Assembly: GCF_001425835.1 (NCBI RefSeq)
Contig: NZ_LMDP01000003.1
Location: 442,001-506,000 of the forward strand
Reading direction: 5' to 3'
Source: Afipia sp. Root123D2
GTDB lineage: Bacteria; Pseudomonadota; Alphaproteobacteria; Rhizobiales; Xanthobacteraceae
Length of the DNA: 64,000 nt
Made by a program: the position numbers and the translations under genes. Within the stretch, counting starts at the first letter, position 1; every line of letters begins with the position of its first letter. The notes beneath the pieces are model-generated. The model had not been told where the DNA came from, ran no database searches, and was given only the letters and a program-made list of their open reading frames with translations. Shown here one piece after another: positions 35,418 through 43,797 of this stretch.

Positions 35418-37382
35418 ATGAAGCGGATCTATGCCAGTCTACTTCTTGGCGTTCTTCCCTTCGGCGGCATCGCTGTGGCCGCCGATCTGCCGCGGCCGTT
35501 TCCGCCCGCTGAACCGTTTGACTGGCGTGGGCTCTATATCGGCGCGCATTTCGGCTATGGCGGTGGCCAATCAAGCGCGACCATTTTCGATCCGGCACCT
35601 TTCGCGAGCAACCACACCTACAGCGGCGTCAATGGCGGCGTCCAGGCCGGATACAACGTCGTGCTGCCATCGCGCTTGCTGCTTGGCGTCGAGGCGGACC
35701 TGACGTTTCCAAGCGCCCTCGAATCCAACACCAATGTCTCGCGCATCATCACCGTGAACTCCGATCTGATCGAGCGGATGGATTACGTGGGAACGCTGCG
35801 CGGCCGTATCGGCTACGCCGCGCCGGACTGGATGATCTACGCAACCGCCGGCTTCGCCTGGACCGGCGAGCGCTTTCTCAACACACCGCCGTCAGGACTG
35901 GACGAGAAAAAGCTCCATACCCGCACCGGTTGGGCGGCAGGTGCGGGATTCGAATATGCGATCGCGCCGCAATGGACCGCGCGGCTCGAATATCTCTACA
36001 GCAGCTTCGGCGATGCCGACGTCACGCTGGCGTCGGGCACGCGCTCTGCGTCGGCGATGGATTTCCAGACCGTGCGCATCGGCCTCAACCGCAAGATCGA
36101 CTGGCCGGGATCGGGCAAGCCACCATCCACAAACGCGAGCAACACGAGCGGCTCGGATATGTGGGAAATCTACGGACAGTCCACTTATCTGGCGCAGGGC
36201 TATCCGAGCTTCCACGCGCCCTACTCCGGCATCAACTCTCTCTCGCCCAACGCGCAGGCGAAGGCGACATGGAGCAACAGCCTTTATCTCAACGCGCGGC
36301 TGTGGGACGGCGGAGAAGTCTATTTCAATCCCGAACTCTCGCAGGGCTTCGGCCTCAGCGACACCGTCGGCCTTGCCGGCTTCTCCAGCGGCGAAGCGCA
36401 GAAATCGAACTTCCCCTCACCGCGCTTCAATCCGACGCGCCTCTATCTGCGCCAAACCTTTGGCTTCGGCGGCGAACAGGAAACGCTGGAAAGCGGCCCG
36501 ACCCAGCTCGGCGGCAAGGTCGACGTCTCGCGGCTGACGATTCAGGCCGGCAAGTTCGCGGTGCTCGATGTGTTCGACAACAACGCCTACGCCAAGGACC
36601 CGCGCAAGGATTTCATGAACTGGGCGATCTGGGCGCCCGGCGCGTTCGACTATGCCGCAGACAAACTCGGCGGCACCTACGGCGTCGCCGCCGAGTTCAA
36701 CCAGAAATCGTGGGCTGTGCGCGCCGGCTATTTCCTGATGGATGCGGAATCGAATTCCGCCAATTTCGACATGCGCGTGTTCGAGCGCGGCACTTATGCG
36801 CTCGAACTCGAGCAGCGCTACGCGCTGTTCGGCAGGCCCGGAAAATTCCGCACCATCGCCTGGCTCAACAGCGCGTTCTCGGGAAGCTACCGCGAAACGT
36901 TCGACAACCCGGCGCTTAATCTCGACATCGCCCAGACCCGCAAGGGCCGCTTCAAATACGGCTATGTATTCAACGTCGAGCAAGCCGTGACCGACGATAT
37001 CGGCCTGTTCGGCCGCTGGAGCTGGAACAACGGCAAGACCGAGATCATGGCTTTCACCGACATCGACGCCAGCCTGTCGCTCGGGGCTTCGCTCAAGGGC
37101 ACATCATGGGGCCGCCCGGACGATGTGATCGGCATCGCCGGCGCAGTCAACGCGCTGTCGCGCGACCATCGCGACTTCGTCGCCGCCGGCGGACTCGGGC
37201 CACTGATCGGCGACGGCCGGCTCAACTATCGCGAGGAAAGCATCATCGAGGCGTACTACGCGCTCGCGCTGACCAAGCACATGACCTTCACCGCCGACTA
37301 CCAGTTCGTGCAGAACCCGGCCTACAACGCCGACCGCGGACCGGTATCGATCTTCTCCGGGCGTCTGCGTGGGGAGTTTTGA
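35418..37382 (+). CDS. Two-domain outer-membrane porin: OmpA-like barrel fused to OprB-type carbohydrate porin
   Basis: 654 residues. The signal peptide ends near IAVAAD (residue 22). Residues about 23-228 are an Omp25/31-like eight-strand barrel: DWRGLYIGAHFGYGGG, GVNGGVQAGYN, LRGRIGYAAPDWMIYATAGFAW and WTARLEYLYSSFG. A Ser/Asn-rich linker (about 232-247) leads to an OprB-like 16-strand porin domain with LYLNARLWDGGEVYFNPELS, RLYLRQTFGFGG and a final YQFVQNPAYNADRGPVSIF, ending in Phe. It should allow passive sugar or solute entry. ATG 35418 with GGGAGAG upstream begins the signal peptide. A Fur-like box lies upstream. Confidence 0.88.
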   Translation: MKRIYASLLLGVLPFGGIAVAADLPRPFPPAEPFDWRGLYIGAHFGYGGGQSSATIFDPAPFASNHTYSGVNGGVQAGYNVVLPSRLLLGVEADLTFPSALESNTNVSRIITVNSDLIERMDYVGTLRGRIGYAAPDWMIYATAGFAWTGERFLNTPPSGLDEKKLHTRTGWAAGAGFEYAIAPQWTARLEYLYSSFGDADVTLASGTRSASAMDFQTVRIGLNRKIDWPGSGKPPSTNASNTSGSDMWEIYGQSTYLAQGYPSFHAPYSGINSLSPNAQAKATWSNSLYLNARLWDGGEVYFNPELSQGFGLSDTVGLAGFSSGEAQKSNFPSPRFNPTRLYLRQTFGFGGEQETLESGPTQLGGKVDVSRLTIQAGKFAVLDVFDNNAYAKDPRKDFMNWAIWAPGAFDYAADKLGGTYGVAAEFNQKSWAVRAGYFLMDAESNSANFDMRVFERGTYALELEQRYALFGRPGKFRTIAWLNSAFSGSYRETFDNPALNLDIAQTRKGRFKYGYVFNVEQAVTDDIGLFGRWSWNNGKTEIMAFTDIDASLSLGASLKGTSWGRPDDVIGIAGAVNALSRDHRDFVAAGGLGPLIGDGRLNYREESIIEAYYALALTKHMTFTADYQFVQNPAYNADRGPVSIFSGRLRGEF

Positions 37383-37394
37383 ATCGCGCGATCT

Positions 37395-37481
37395 GTCATG
37401 GCCGGACTTGTTTCGGCCATCTCGTTTAGAGACGCACTCTGCCGGTCTAGACCGGATCACCGGCACAAGGCCGGTGATGAC
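37395..37481 (+). repeat. Dispersed palindromic intergenic element, copy B
   Basis: It begins GTCATGGCCGGACTTGTTTC and ends GGCCGGTGATGAC, with an internal CACCGGC-acaag-GCCGGTG-type hairpin. It shares termini and order with copies A and C. It fills most of the gap between the porin gene and the convergent glutamate-synthase-like gene and may act as a bidirectional terminator. Confidence 0.6.
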
Positions 37482-37558
37482 ATTCACATGTGAGGCAGGA
37501 TCGCGGCCCGCCCGTCGGAAATGTCACGCAAGCACCGTTCACATGCCTCGATGAGACC

Positions 37559-39190
37559 TCACATCAACGCCTTCGCCGCGAACGAGCTTGCCTGCGCAAG
37601 CTCCCAGGCGTCGCGGAAGCGGGGGTTGTCGGTGCCATCCAGCAACTCGCCGGGACGAAGCTGCGGATAGAGCCGCGCGAACGACAGCACATCGGTGCTG
37701 GAAATCCGGTGCGAGAAATGGATCGGCCGGATCTCCTGCGGGTGCTGAAGACCCGAGGCAGCGAGCAGCTCCGCCAAGGCATGGAGCGTGGCGCGGTGAT
37801 AATTGTACACGCGGGTGGTTTTGTCCGGCACCACCAGCGCGCGATTGCGCGTGGGGTCCTGCGTCGTCACGCCGGTCGGGCAGCGATCGGTATGACAACT
37901 CAGCGACTGGATGCAGCCGAGCGCAAACATGAAAGCGCGCGCCGAGTTGCACCAATCGGCCCCGAGCGCCATCGCCCGCGCCAGATCGAACGCGGTCGCG
38001 ATCTTGCCGGCGGTGCCAACGCGAATCCGATCGCGCGCGTTGATACCGATCAGCGCGTTATGAACGAAGTTCACGCCCTCGCGCATCGGCATGCCGAGGT
38101 GATCCATGAATTCGGCCGGTGCCGCGCCGGTGCCGCCTTCGTTGCCGTCGACCACAATAAAGTCCGGATAGATGCCGGTTTCCAGCATCGCCTTGCAAAT
38201 CGCGAGGAATTCCCAGCGATGGCCGATGCACAGCTTGAAGCCGGCGGGCTTGCCACCGGACAACCGCCGCATCTCGCCAATGAATTTCATCATCTCGATC
38301 GGCGTCGAGAAGGCACGATGCGAAGCAGGCGAAATGCAATCCTCGCCCATCGCGACGCCGCGAATCCTTGAAATTTCTTCGGAAACTTTCGCCGCCGGCA
38401 GCACGCCGCCATGGCCGGGCTTGGCACCCTGGCTGACTTTCAGCTCGACCATCTTGATCTGGTCGTCGGTCGCGACGCGCGCGAACTCTTCGGCATTGAA
38501 CGAACCATCGCGGTTGCGACAGCCGAAATAGCCCGATCCGATTTCCCAGATCAGATCGCCGCCATTCTCGCGATGATAGGGGCTGACACCGCCTTCGCCG
38601 GTGTCATGCGCAAAGTTACCCTTCTTCGCGCCGGCATTGAGTGCTCGCACTGCGTTCGGGCTGAGCGCGCCGAAGCTCATCGCCGAAATGTTGAGCACCG
38701 ATGCCGAGTACGGTTTGGCGCAATCCGGACCGCCGATCGTGATCCGGAAATGCGCATCGGAAAGCGGCTTGGGTGCGACCGAATGATGCATCCATTCGTA
38801 GCCGTCTCCGTAAATGTCCTCCTGAGTGCCGAATGGGCGTTTGTCGAGCACCATCTTGGCGCGCTGATAGACCACAGCGCGGGTATCGCGGCTGAACGGC
38901 TTGCCGTCCTTTTCGCTCTCGAAGAAATACTGCCGCATCTCGGGGCGGATTTCTTCCAGCAGAAAACGGATGTGCGCGGTAATCGGATAATTGCGCAGCA
39001 CCGCATGGCTCTTTTGCAAGAGATCGCTGAAGCCGAGCGCTGTCAGCCCGCCGAAAATCAGGATCGGTATCCAGAGAAACTTGAAGAGCCTGGGCTCGAA
39101 GCCGCCGAGCGTCACCAGAAGCGCCGTGATGACCGCGCAGATCGTCAGAATGATGAAACGCGGCGAGAACGGTAGCATAAGCGTTTCCAT
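37559..39190 (-). CDS. FMN-binding glutamate synthase family protein
   Basis: 543 residues. Two N-terminal membrane segments (residues about 8-50) precede the GltB FMN/Fe-S barrel: GGPDCAKPYSASVLNISAMSFGALS, GEGGVSPYH, VSQGAKPGHGGVLPA, VVDGNEGGTGAAPAEF and the Cys-rich SLSCHTDRCPTGVTTQDP. The glutaminase domain of classic glutamate synthase is absent, so ammonia from glutamine cannot be produced by this protein alone. Its physiological reaction is unknown. It is a single gene, convergent with the porin. Confidence 0.9.
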   Translation of the reverse strand: METLMLPFSPRFIILTICAVITALLVTLGGFEPRLFKFLWIPILIFGGLTALGFSDLLQKSHAVLRNYPITAHIRFLLEEIRPEMRQYFFESEKDGKPFSRDTRAVVYQRAKMVLDKRPFGTQEDIYGDGYEWMHHSVAPKPLSDAHFRITIGGPDCAKPYSASVLNISAMSFGALSPNAVRALNAGAKKGNFAHDTGEGGVSPYHRENGGDLIWEIGSGYFGCRNRDGSFNAEEFARVATDDQIKMVELKVSQGAKPGHGGVLPAAKVSEEISRIRGVAMGEDCISPASHRAFSTPIEMMKFIGEMRRLSGGKPAGFKLCIGHRWEFLAICKAMLETGIYPDFIVVDGNEGGTGAAPAEFMDHLGMPMREGVNFVHNALIGINARDRIRVGTAGKIATAFDLARAMALGADWCNSARAFMFALGCIQSLSCHTDRCPTGVTTQDPTRNRALVVPDKTTRVYNYHRATLHALAELLAASGLQHPQEIRPIHFSHRISSTDVLSFARLYPQLRPGELLDGTDNPRFRDAWELAQASSFAAKALM

Positions 39191-39366
39191 GACATCCCCG
39201 ATGGCAAGACGCGCGGACTGGGCAATTTCCTAGATCAAGATGGATGCGCCAGAATGACAAAAGTTACAAACCGGGCATCATCCCGGAAAACTCCCGCAGT
39301 ATACACAAAGATTGCACGTTTTGCCGGAGATCGTGTTTTTCGAATCCGCGCCGGCCGACGCGTCCC

Positions 39367-40263
39367 TCAATGACGATGAGGGCGCAACTCACCCGGGATA
39401 TGGCTTTTCTCGAGGCCGCCATCGGCGATCCATCTCCCGGTGCTCTTGATCGCCCGGTCGATATGCTCGGCGGTGCGCGAGAAATCGTAAGGTGAACCGA
39501 CCAGAGGGCAGAGCGGCGGGACCACGCTGTAATCGATGGCCGGGTCAAGGTATTCCAGTTCGGTGGTCATCTGGCGGGCGATCAGCAGCGTCAAGGCGTG
39601 CAGCGCGTTAGCCACCGCGCCTGCCGGCGGCGCATGTCCCGCACACGCGTAGCCGGTCGGCAGGATGATGAGCCGCATCGCGCCCTTGTCGATCGCGGTC
39701 CGGATCGGGGTATTGCTCGAGATCGCCCCGTCGGCGAGGTAGAGGCCGTCATGCTTCACCGGGGCGAAAGCGCCGGGGATCGAGGTGCTGGCGACGATGG
39801 CTTCCACCGCCGAGCCTTGCGATAACACCACCGCATCGCCGGAAACGATGTCCGTGGTGACGATGTGAACCGGAATTTTCGCATCCTCAAGATTTTTGTA
39901 CGGCAGATGATCGTCAACCAGCTTGCGCAGGCCATCATGCGAGATCAGGAAATCACGCCGCCACAGGAAACCGGCCAGGGTGCGTAGCGAGACCGGAAAC
40001 ACATCCTCGCGGGTCAACCCGCGCCAGATCTCGGCAAGCCTCTCAACCCCTGCGAGGGTTGGATTTCCGGCGTAATAGGCACCGTTCATCGCGCCGACGC
40101 TCGAACCGACGACGATGTCGGCGACAACGCCGTGCGCCGCCAGCGCCTGCATCATGCCGACCTGAATGGCGCCAAAACTGCCGCCTCCGGCAAAGACAAA
40201 CGCCGTCGAAGGCCTGGCATCGGCCGTATTCGTGGGCGCGATCTGCTCGCTCGATGGCACCAA
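39367..40263 (-). CDS. Patatin-like phospholipase family protein
   Basis: About 298 residues. FAGGGSFGAIQVGMMQAL is the oxyanion loop, VVGSSVGAMNGAYYAG holds the nucleophile Ser in GxSxG, and LYLADGAISSNTPI supplies the catalytic Asp. These proteins are acyl hydrolases on phospholipids or other esters. There is no signal peptide, so it is cytoplasmic or effector-like. The start is uncertain: TTG 40263 or the adjacent GTG at 40260. It is isolated, with repeat-rich DNA upstream. Confidence 0.88.
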   Translation of the reverse strand: MVPSSEQIAPTNTADARPSTAFVFAGGGSFGAIQVGMMQALAAHGVVADIVVGSSVGAMNGAYYAGNPTLAGVERLAEIWRGLTREDVFPVSLRTLAGFLWRRDFLISHDGLRKLVDDHLPYKNLEDAKIPVHIVTTDIVSGDAVVLSQGSAVEAIVASTSIPGAFAPVKHDGLYLADGAISSNTPIRTAIDKGAMRLIILPTGYACAGHAPPAGAVANALHALTLLIARQMTTELEYLDPAIDYSVVPPLCPLVGSPYDFSRTAEHIDRAIKSTGRWIADGGLEKSHIPGELRPHRH

Positions 40264-40395
40264 TGGAGTCGTCGCTCCGGCGGGGCCGGAGCATTCAACC
40301 CCGGATACGGGATTTATATATCAATACACGCCGGAAGGGAGTCATCACGATTGCCTGTATGCCGTCGCTGGCGGCCGCCTGCTGAGGACTTTGTA

Positions 40396-40495
40396 CGAGA
40401 TACCCCCACCCCGGCTTCGCTTCGCCATAGCCGATGCGAAGCATCGGCGCGACTTCAGTGCAGCGATCGTCCCTAGGGGAGAGGGAGAAGAAAGA
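40396..40495 (+). repeat. GC-rich intergenic palindromic sequence
   Basis: A stretch that begins with CCCCCACCCC and ends with CCCTAGGGGAGAGGGAG, with an inner CCGATGC/GCATCGG hairpin at 40431-40447. It resembles the C-rich/G-rich repeats common between Bradyrhizobiaceae genes. The gap 40264-40672 holds this, copy C of the other repeat and no supported gene. Confidence 0.4.
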
Positions 40496-40517
40496 CGAGC
40501 GGCGCCTCACACGCTCT

Positions 40518-40641
40518 GACATGGCTGAATTTATTCCGGCCATCCCGCTCAGGGATGCACTTTGCCCATTGAATCGGGATGCCCGGGACATAGGCGACCG
40601 GAAGCGACACCGTTCTTCGAACGGCTATGCCCCGGCATGAC
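40518..40641 (+). repeat. Dispersed palindromic intergenic element, copy C
   Basis: It starts GACATGGCTG, has TTCCGGCCATCCCG and ends CCGGCATGAC. It is longer than copies A and B because of extra internal sequence. It lies just downstream of the metallo-hydrolase gene that ends at 40673. Confidence 0.5.
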
Positions 40642-40672
40642 AATACTCCAACAATCAGCGCGCCTTTTCTCC

Positions 40673-41476
40673 CTACCCCACAAACGAACGTAGCGGCTTC
40701 TCGTGAAGCGCGACGATATCCTCGCTGCCGTTCACGCGCGGATAGAGTTCGCGCACCATCGGATCATGACCGGGAATGACCCGATCCGGATGGCCGGCGA
40801 GTTGCTCAACTTCGCGCCAGCCCTCACACATGTCGCCGAGATTGTAGAGGATCGGAAACGGATTGCGGCGGTGGATGTTGCCGTAATAGTGCGCGGCGTC
40901 CGAAGCCAGCACCACGGGACCTCGCTTCGTTTCGACGCGCACCACCTGCAAGCCATCGGAATGGCCGCCGACATGATGCAGCGGGATGCCCGGCGCAATC
41001 TCATCGTCACCATCGTGAAACACCACACGATCGTTGAACACATGGCGCACCATCAGCGTGACATCCTCGCACGAGAACGGATGACGTAGCACACCGTGGC
41101 ACATGCAGCGCCCGGTCGCATACATCATCTCGCGATCCTGCAGATGAAAGCGCGCATTGGGGAAGCGGTCGAGATTGCCGGCGTGGTCGTAATGCAAATG
41201 CGTGACCACCACATCGCGGATGCTCTCGGGCTTCACCCCAAACTTCGCCAGCGCATCGGCGGGATTGATGGTCAACGTCCGCGCGCGCTCCTTCGCCGCG
41301 ACATCGTTAAAGCCGGTATCGACGAGAATATCGCCTGATTCACCACGGATTAGCCAGACGAAGTAGTCGAGATCGGTGCCTTCATTGTGCACGTCGGGAT
41401 AGAGATAATTCTGCTGGGGTCCTCGCCCGGTCATGGTGGCATAGCGCAGCGCGTACATTTCGTAGGTGTTGCCCAA
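40673..41476 (-). CDS. MBL-fold hydrolase, N-acyl-homoserine lactonase family
   Basis: 267 residues. The dinuclear zinc site is visible as VVVTHLHYDHAGNLDRF (HxHxDH), with later ligands His in LHHVGGHSDG, Asp in VLASDAAHYYGN and His in VIPGHDPMV. The order and length match AiiA/AttM-type lactonases, which open lactone rings. Whether the true substrate is an acyl-homoserine lactone or another lactone is not decidable. The longest frame starts at TTG 41476; ATG 41458 is an alternative. No luxI/luxR gene is in the window. It is divergent from tkt. Confidence 0.82.
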   Translation of the reverse strand: MGNTYEMYALRYATMTGRGPQQNYLYPDVHNEGTDLDYFVWLIRGESGDILVDTGFNDVAAKERARTLTINPADALAKFGVKPESIRDVVVTHLHYDHAGNLDRFPNARFHLQDREMMYATGRCMCHGVLRHPFSCEDVTLMVRHVFNDRVVFHDGDDEIAPGIPLHHVGGHSDGLQVVRVETKRGPVVLASDAAHYYGNIHRRNPFPILYNLGDMCEGWREVEQLAGHPDRVIPGHDPMVRELYPRVNGSEDIVALHEKPLRSFVG

Positions 41477-41694
41477 GGTTCGCCCCCATCATCTTGTTGT
41501 TTGACGGCGCAACCTTACGATCGCGCAACGTGCCGTGCAATCCAGCTCGCGCCGAAACAGAGCACGATCAGAATCTCTTCACAACGGTGCGATTGTCTCT
41601 ACCCGGCGGAACCTTCGCTGCGGTGCGGCGTTTTCCGTTTCTCACGCGACCGCACCGCGGCCATCCTGCACATATCGATTTGCGGACATTTGGA

Positions 41695-43797
41695 ATGAAT
41701 TTCGCGCATCTGAAGAATGACGGGCGGCCGCGCTCACGCGAGCGCGACATCGACGAATTGTGCGTCAACACCATCCGCACCCTGACCATCGATGCCGTTC
41801 AGAAAGCCAATTCCGGACATGCTGGAACGCCGATGGGCATGGCGCCGGTGGCCTACACGCTGTGGCAGGAGGTCTTGCGTTACGATCCCGCCGATCCGCT
41901 GTGGCCAAACCGCGACCGCTTCGTACTGTCCGCAGGCCACGCGTCGCTGTTGCTGTATTCGCTGATCCATCTGTCCGGCGTCAAACGCGTTCACGACGGC
42001 CACGTGACGAATAAAGGAGCGGTCTCGCTCGACGACATCAAATCGTTTCGCCAGATCGACAGCGTAACGCCGGGCCATCCCGAATTCGGCCACACCACCA
42101 GCATCGAGACCACCACGGGGCCGCTGGGGCAAGGCTGCGGCAACAGCGTCGGCATGGCGATCGCCTCGCGCTGGCTGGGCGCGACATACAACCAGCCGCA
42201 GCAGACCGTGTTCGATTTCAATGTCTACGTCATCTGCAGCGACGGCGATCTGATGGAAGGCGTCGCCAGTGAGGCGGCCTCGCTGGCGGGCCATCTCGGG
42301 CTCGACAATCTGTGCTGGATCTACGACAGCAACACCGTGACCATCGAGGGTCACACCGAATTGGCCTTCAGCGAAAACGTCGCCGAGCGTTTTCGCAGCT
42401 ATGGCTGGCACATCGTCCACGTCCCGGATGCCAACGATCGCCGGCGCGTCCGCGAGGCGCTCGACGAGTTCAAGGACACCAAAGGCCGCCCGACGCTGAT
42501 CGTCGTCAACAGCATCATCGGCTACGGCTCGCCCGACAAGCAGAACACATCGGCGATTCACAGCGACGCGCTGGGTGAAGAGGAAGTCCGCAAGACAAAA
42601 AAATTTCTTGGCTGGCCGGAAGATGCACAGTTCCTGGTGCCGGACGGAGTTTATGACTGTTTTTCCGAGGGCATCGGACAGCGCGGCGCCAAATTGCGCG
42701 CCGACTGGGAGAAATCCTTCGCCTCCTATCGGAAAGAGTATGCAGACCGTGCGAATGAGATCGAACGCGGACTGCGCCACGAATTGCCCGACGGCTGGGA
42801 CCACGAGCTGCCGGAATTCAAGGCCGACGCCAAAGGCATCGCCACCCGCGAGGCCTCGGGCAAGGTGCTCAACGCGATTGCCGCGCGCGTACCCTGGCTG
42901 TTGGGCGGCGCGGCCGATCTCGCTCCCTCGACCAAGACAAAGTTGTCGTTCGACAACGCAGGCGTGCTGGAGAAAGCAACGCCCGGCGGCCGTAACATGC
43001 ATTTCGGCGTTCGCGAACACGCGATGGGCGCGATCGTCAACGGCATGGGCCTGTGCCACTTGCGCGCTTTCGGCGCGACCTTCCTGATCTTCAGCGACTA
43101 CATGCGGCCGCCGATCCGGCTCGCCGCGCTGATGAAGCTGCCGGTGTTTCACGTCTTCACCCACGATTCCATCGGTGTCGGCGAAGACGGCCCGACCCAT
43201 CAGCCGGTCGAGCAGCTTGCGGGCCTGCGCGCGATTCCCAATCTCGTCGTGCTGCGGCCCGCCGACGCCAATGAGGTGCGCGAAGCCTATCGCGTCATCA
43301 TGAATCTGAAGGATCAGCCGGCCGCACTGGTGCTGAGCCGTCAACCACTGCCGATCTTCGACCGCACGCAATTCGCGCCCGCAGCGGGATTGGCGCGCGG
43401 AGCCTATGCCATGGCCGAATCCGGCAAAGGCCCGCCACAGGTGATCCTGATCGGCACCGGCAGCGAGGTGCAGCTCTGCGTCGCCGCCTATGAAGAACTC
43501 ACATCGCGCGGTATTCACGCCCGGGTGGTCAGCATGCCGTCATGGGACCTGTTCGAACGGCAGGATAAATCCTATCGCGACAGCGTGCTCCCGCCCGGCA
43601 TTGCCGCTCGCGTCGCAGTCGAACAGGCATCGCCACTCGGCTGGGACCGTTATACGGGGCTTTCAGGCGAGATCATCGCGATGCATACTTTCGGCGCGTC
43701 TGCGCCCTTGAAAGACCTTTTGACAAAGTTCGGCTTTACGTCGGACAAAGTCCTCGGCGCGGCGTTGCGTCAGATCGAACAGAACAAGGCATCATGA
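41695..43797 (+). CDS. tkt: Transketolase
   Basis: 700 residues. Motifs are ANSGHAGTPMGMAPVAYTLW, FVLSAGHASLLLYSLIHLSG, the thiamine-diphosphate motif ICSDGDLMEGVASEAASLAGHL, and HVFTHDSIGVGEDGPTHQPVEQ in the second domain. It transfers two-carbon units between sugar phosphates in the non-oxidative pentose phosphate pathway. ATG 41695 gives the usual N-terminal length; longer open frame upstream is not supported. It overlaps tal-pgi by ATGA (43794-43797) and heads the operon tkt to gntK/HAD. Confidence 0.96.
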   Translation: MNFAHLKNDGRPRSRERDIDELCVNTIRTLTIDAVQKANSGHAGTPMGMAPVAYTLWQEVLRYDPADPLWPNRDRFVLSAGHASLLLYSLIHLSGVKRVHDGHVTNKGAVSLDDIKSFRQIDSVTPGHPEFGHTTSIETTTGPLGQGCGNSVGMAIASRWLGATYNQPQQTVFDFNVYVICSDGDLMEGVASEAASLAGHLGLDNLCWIYDSNTVTIEGHTELAFSENVAERFRSYGWHIVHVPDANDRRRVREALDEFKDTKGRPTLIVVNSIIGYGSPDKQNTSAIHSDALGEEEVRKTKKFLGWPEDAQFLVPDGVYDCFSEGIGQRGAKLRADWEKSFASYRKEYADRANEIERGLRHELPDGWDHELPEFKADAKGIATREASGKVLNAIAARVPWLLGGAADLAPSTKTKLSFDNAGVLEKATPGGRNMHFGVREHAMGAIVNGMGLCHLRAFGATFLIFSDYMRPPIRLAALMKLPVFHVFTHDSIGVGEDGPTHQPVEQLAGLRAIPNLVVLRPADANEVREAYRVIMNLKDQPAALVLSRQPLPIFDRTQFAPAAGLARGAYAMAESGKGPPQVILIGTGSEVQLCVAAYEELTSRGIHARVVSMPSWDLFERQDKSYRDSVLPPGIAARVAVEQASPLGWDRYTGLSGEIIAMHTFGASAPLKDLLTKFGFTSDKVLGAALRQIEQNKAS

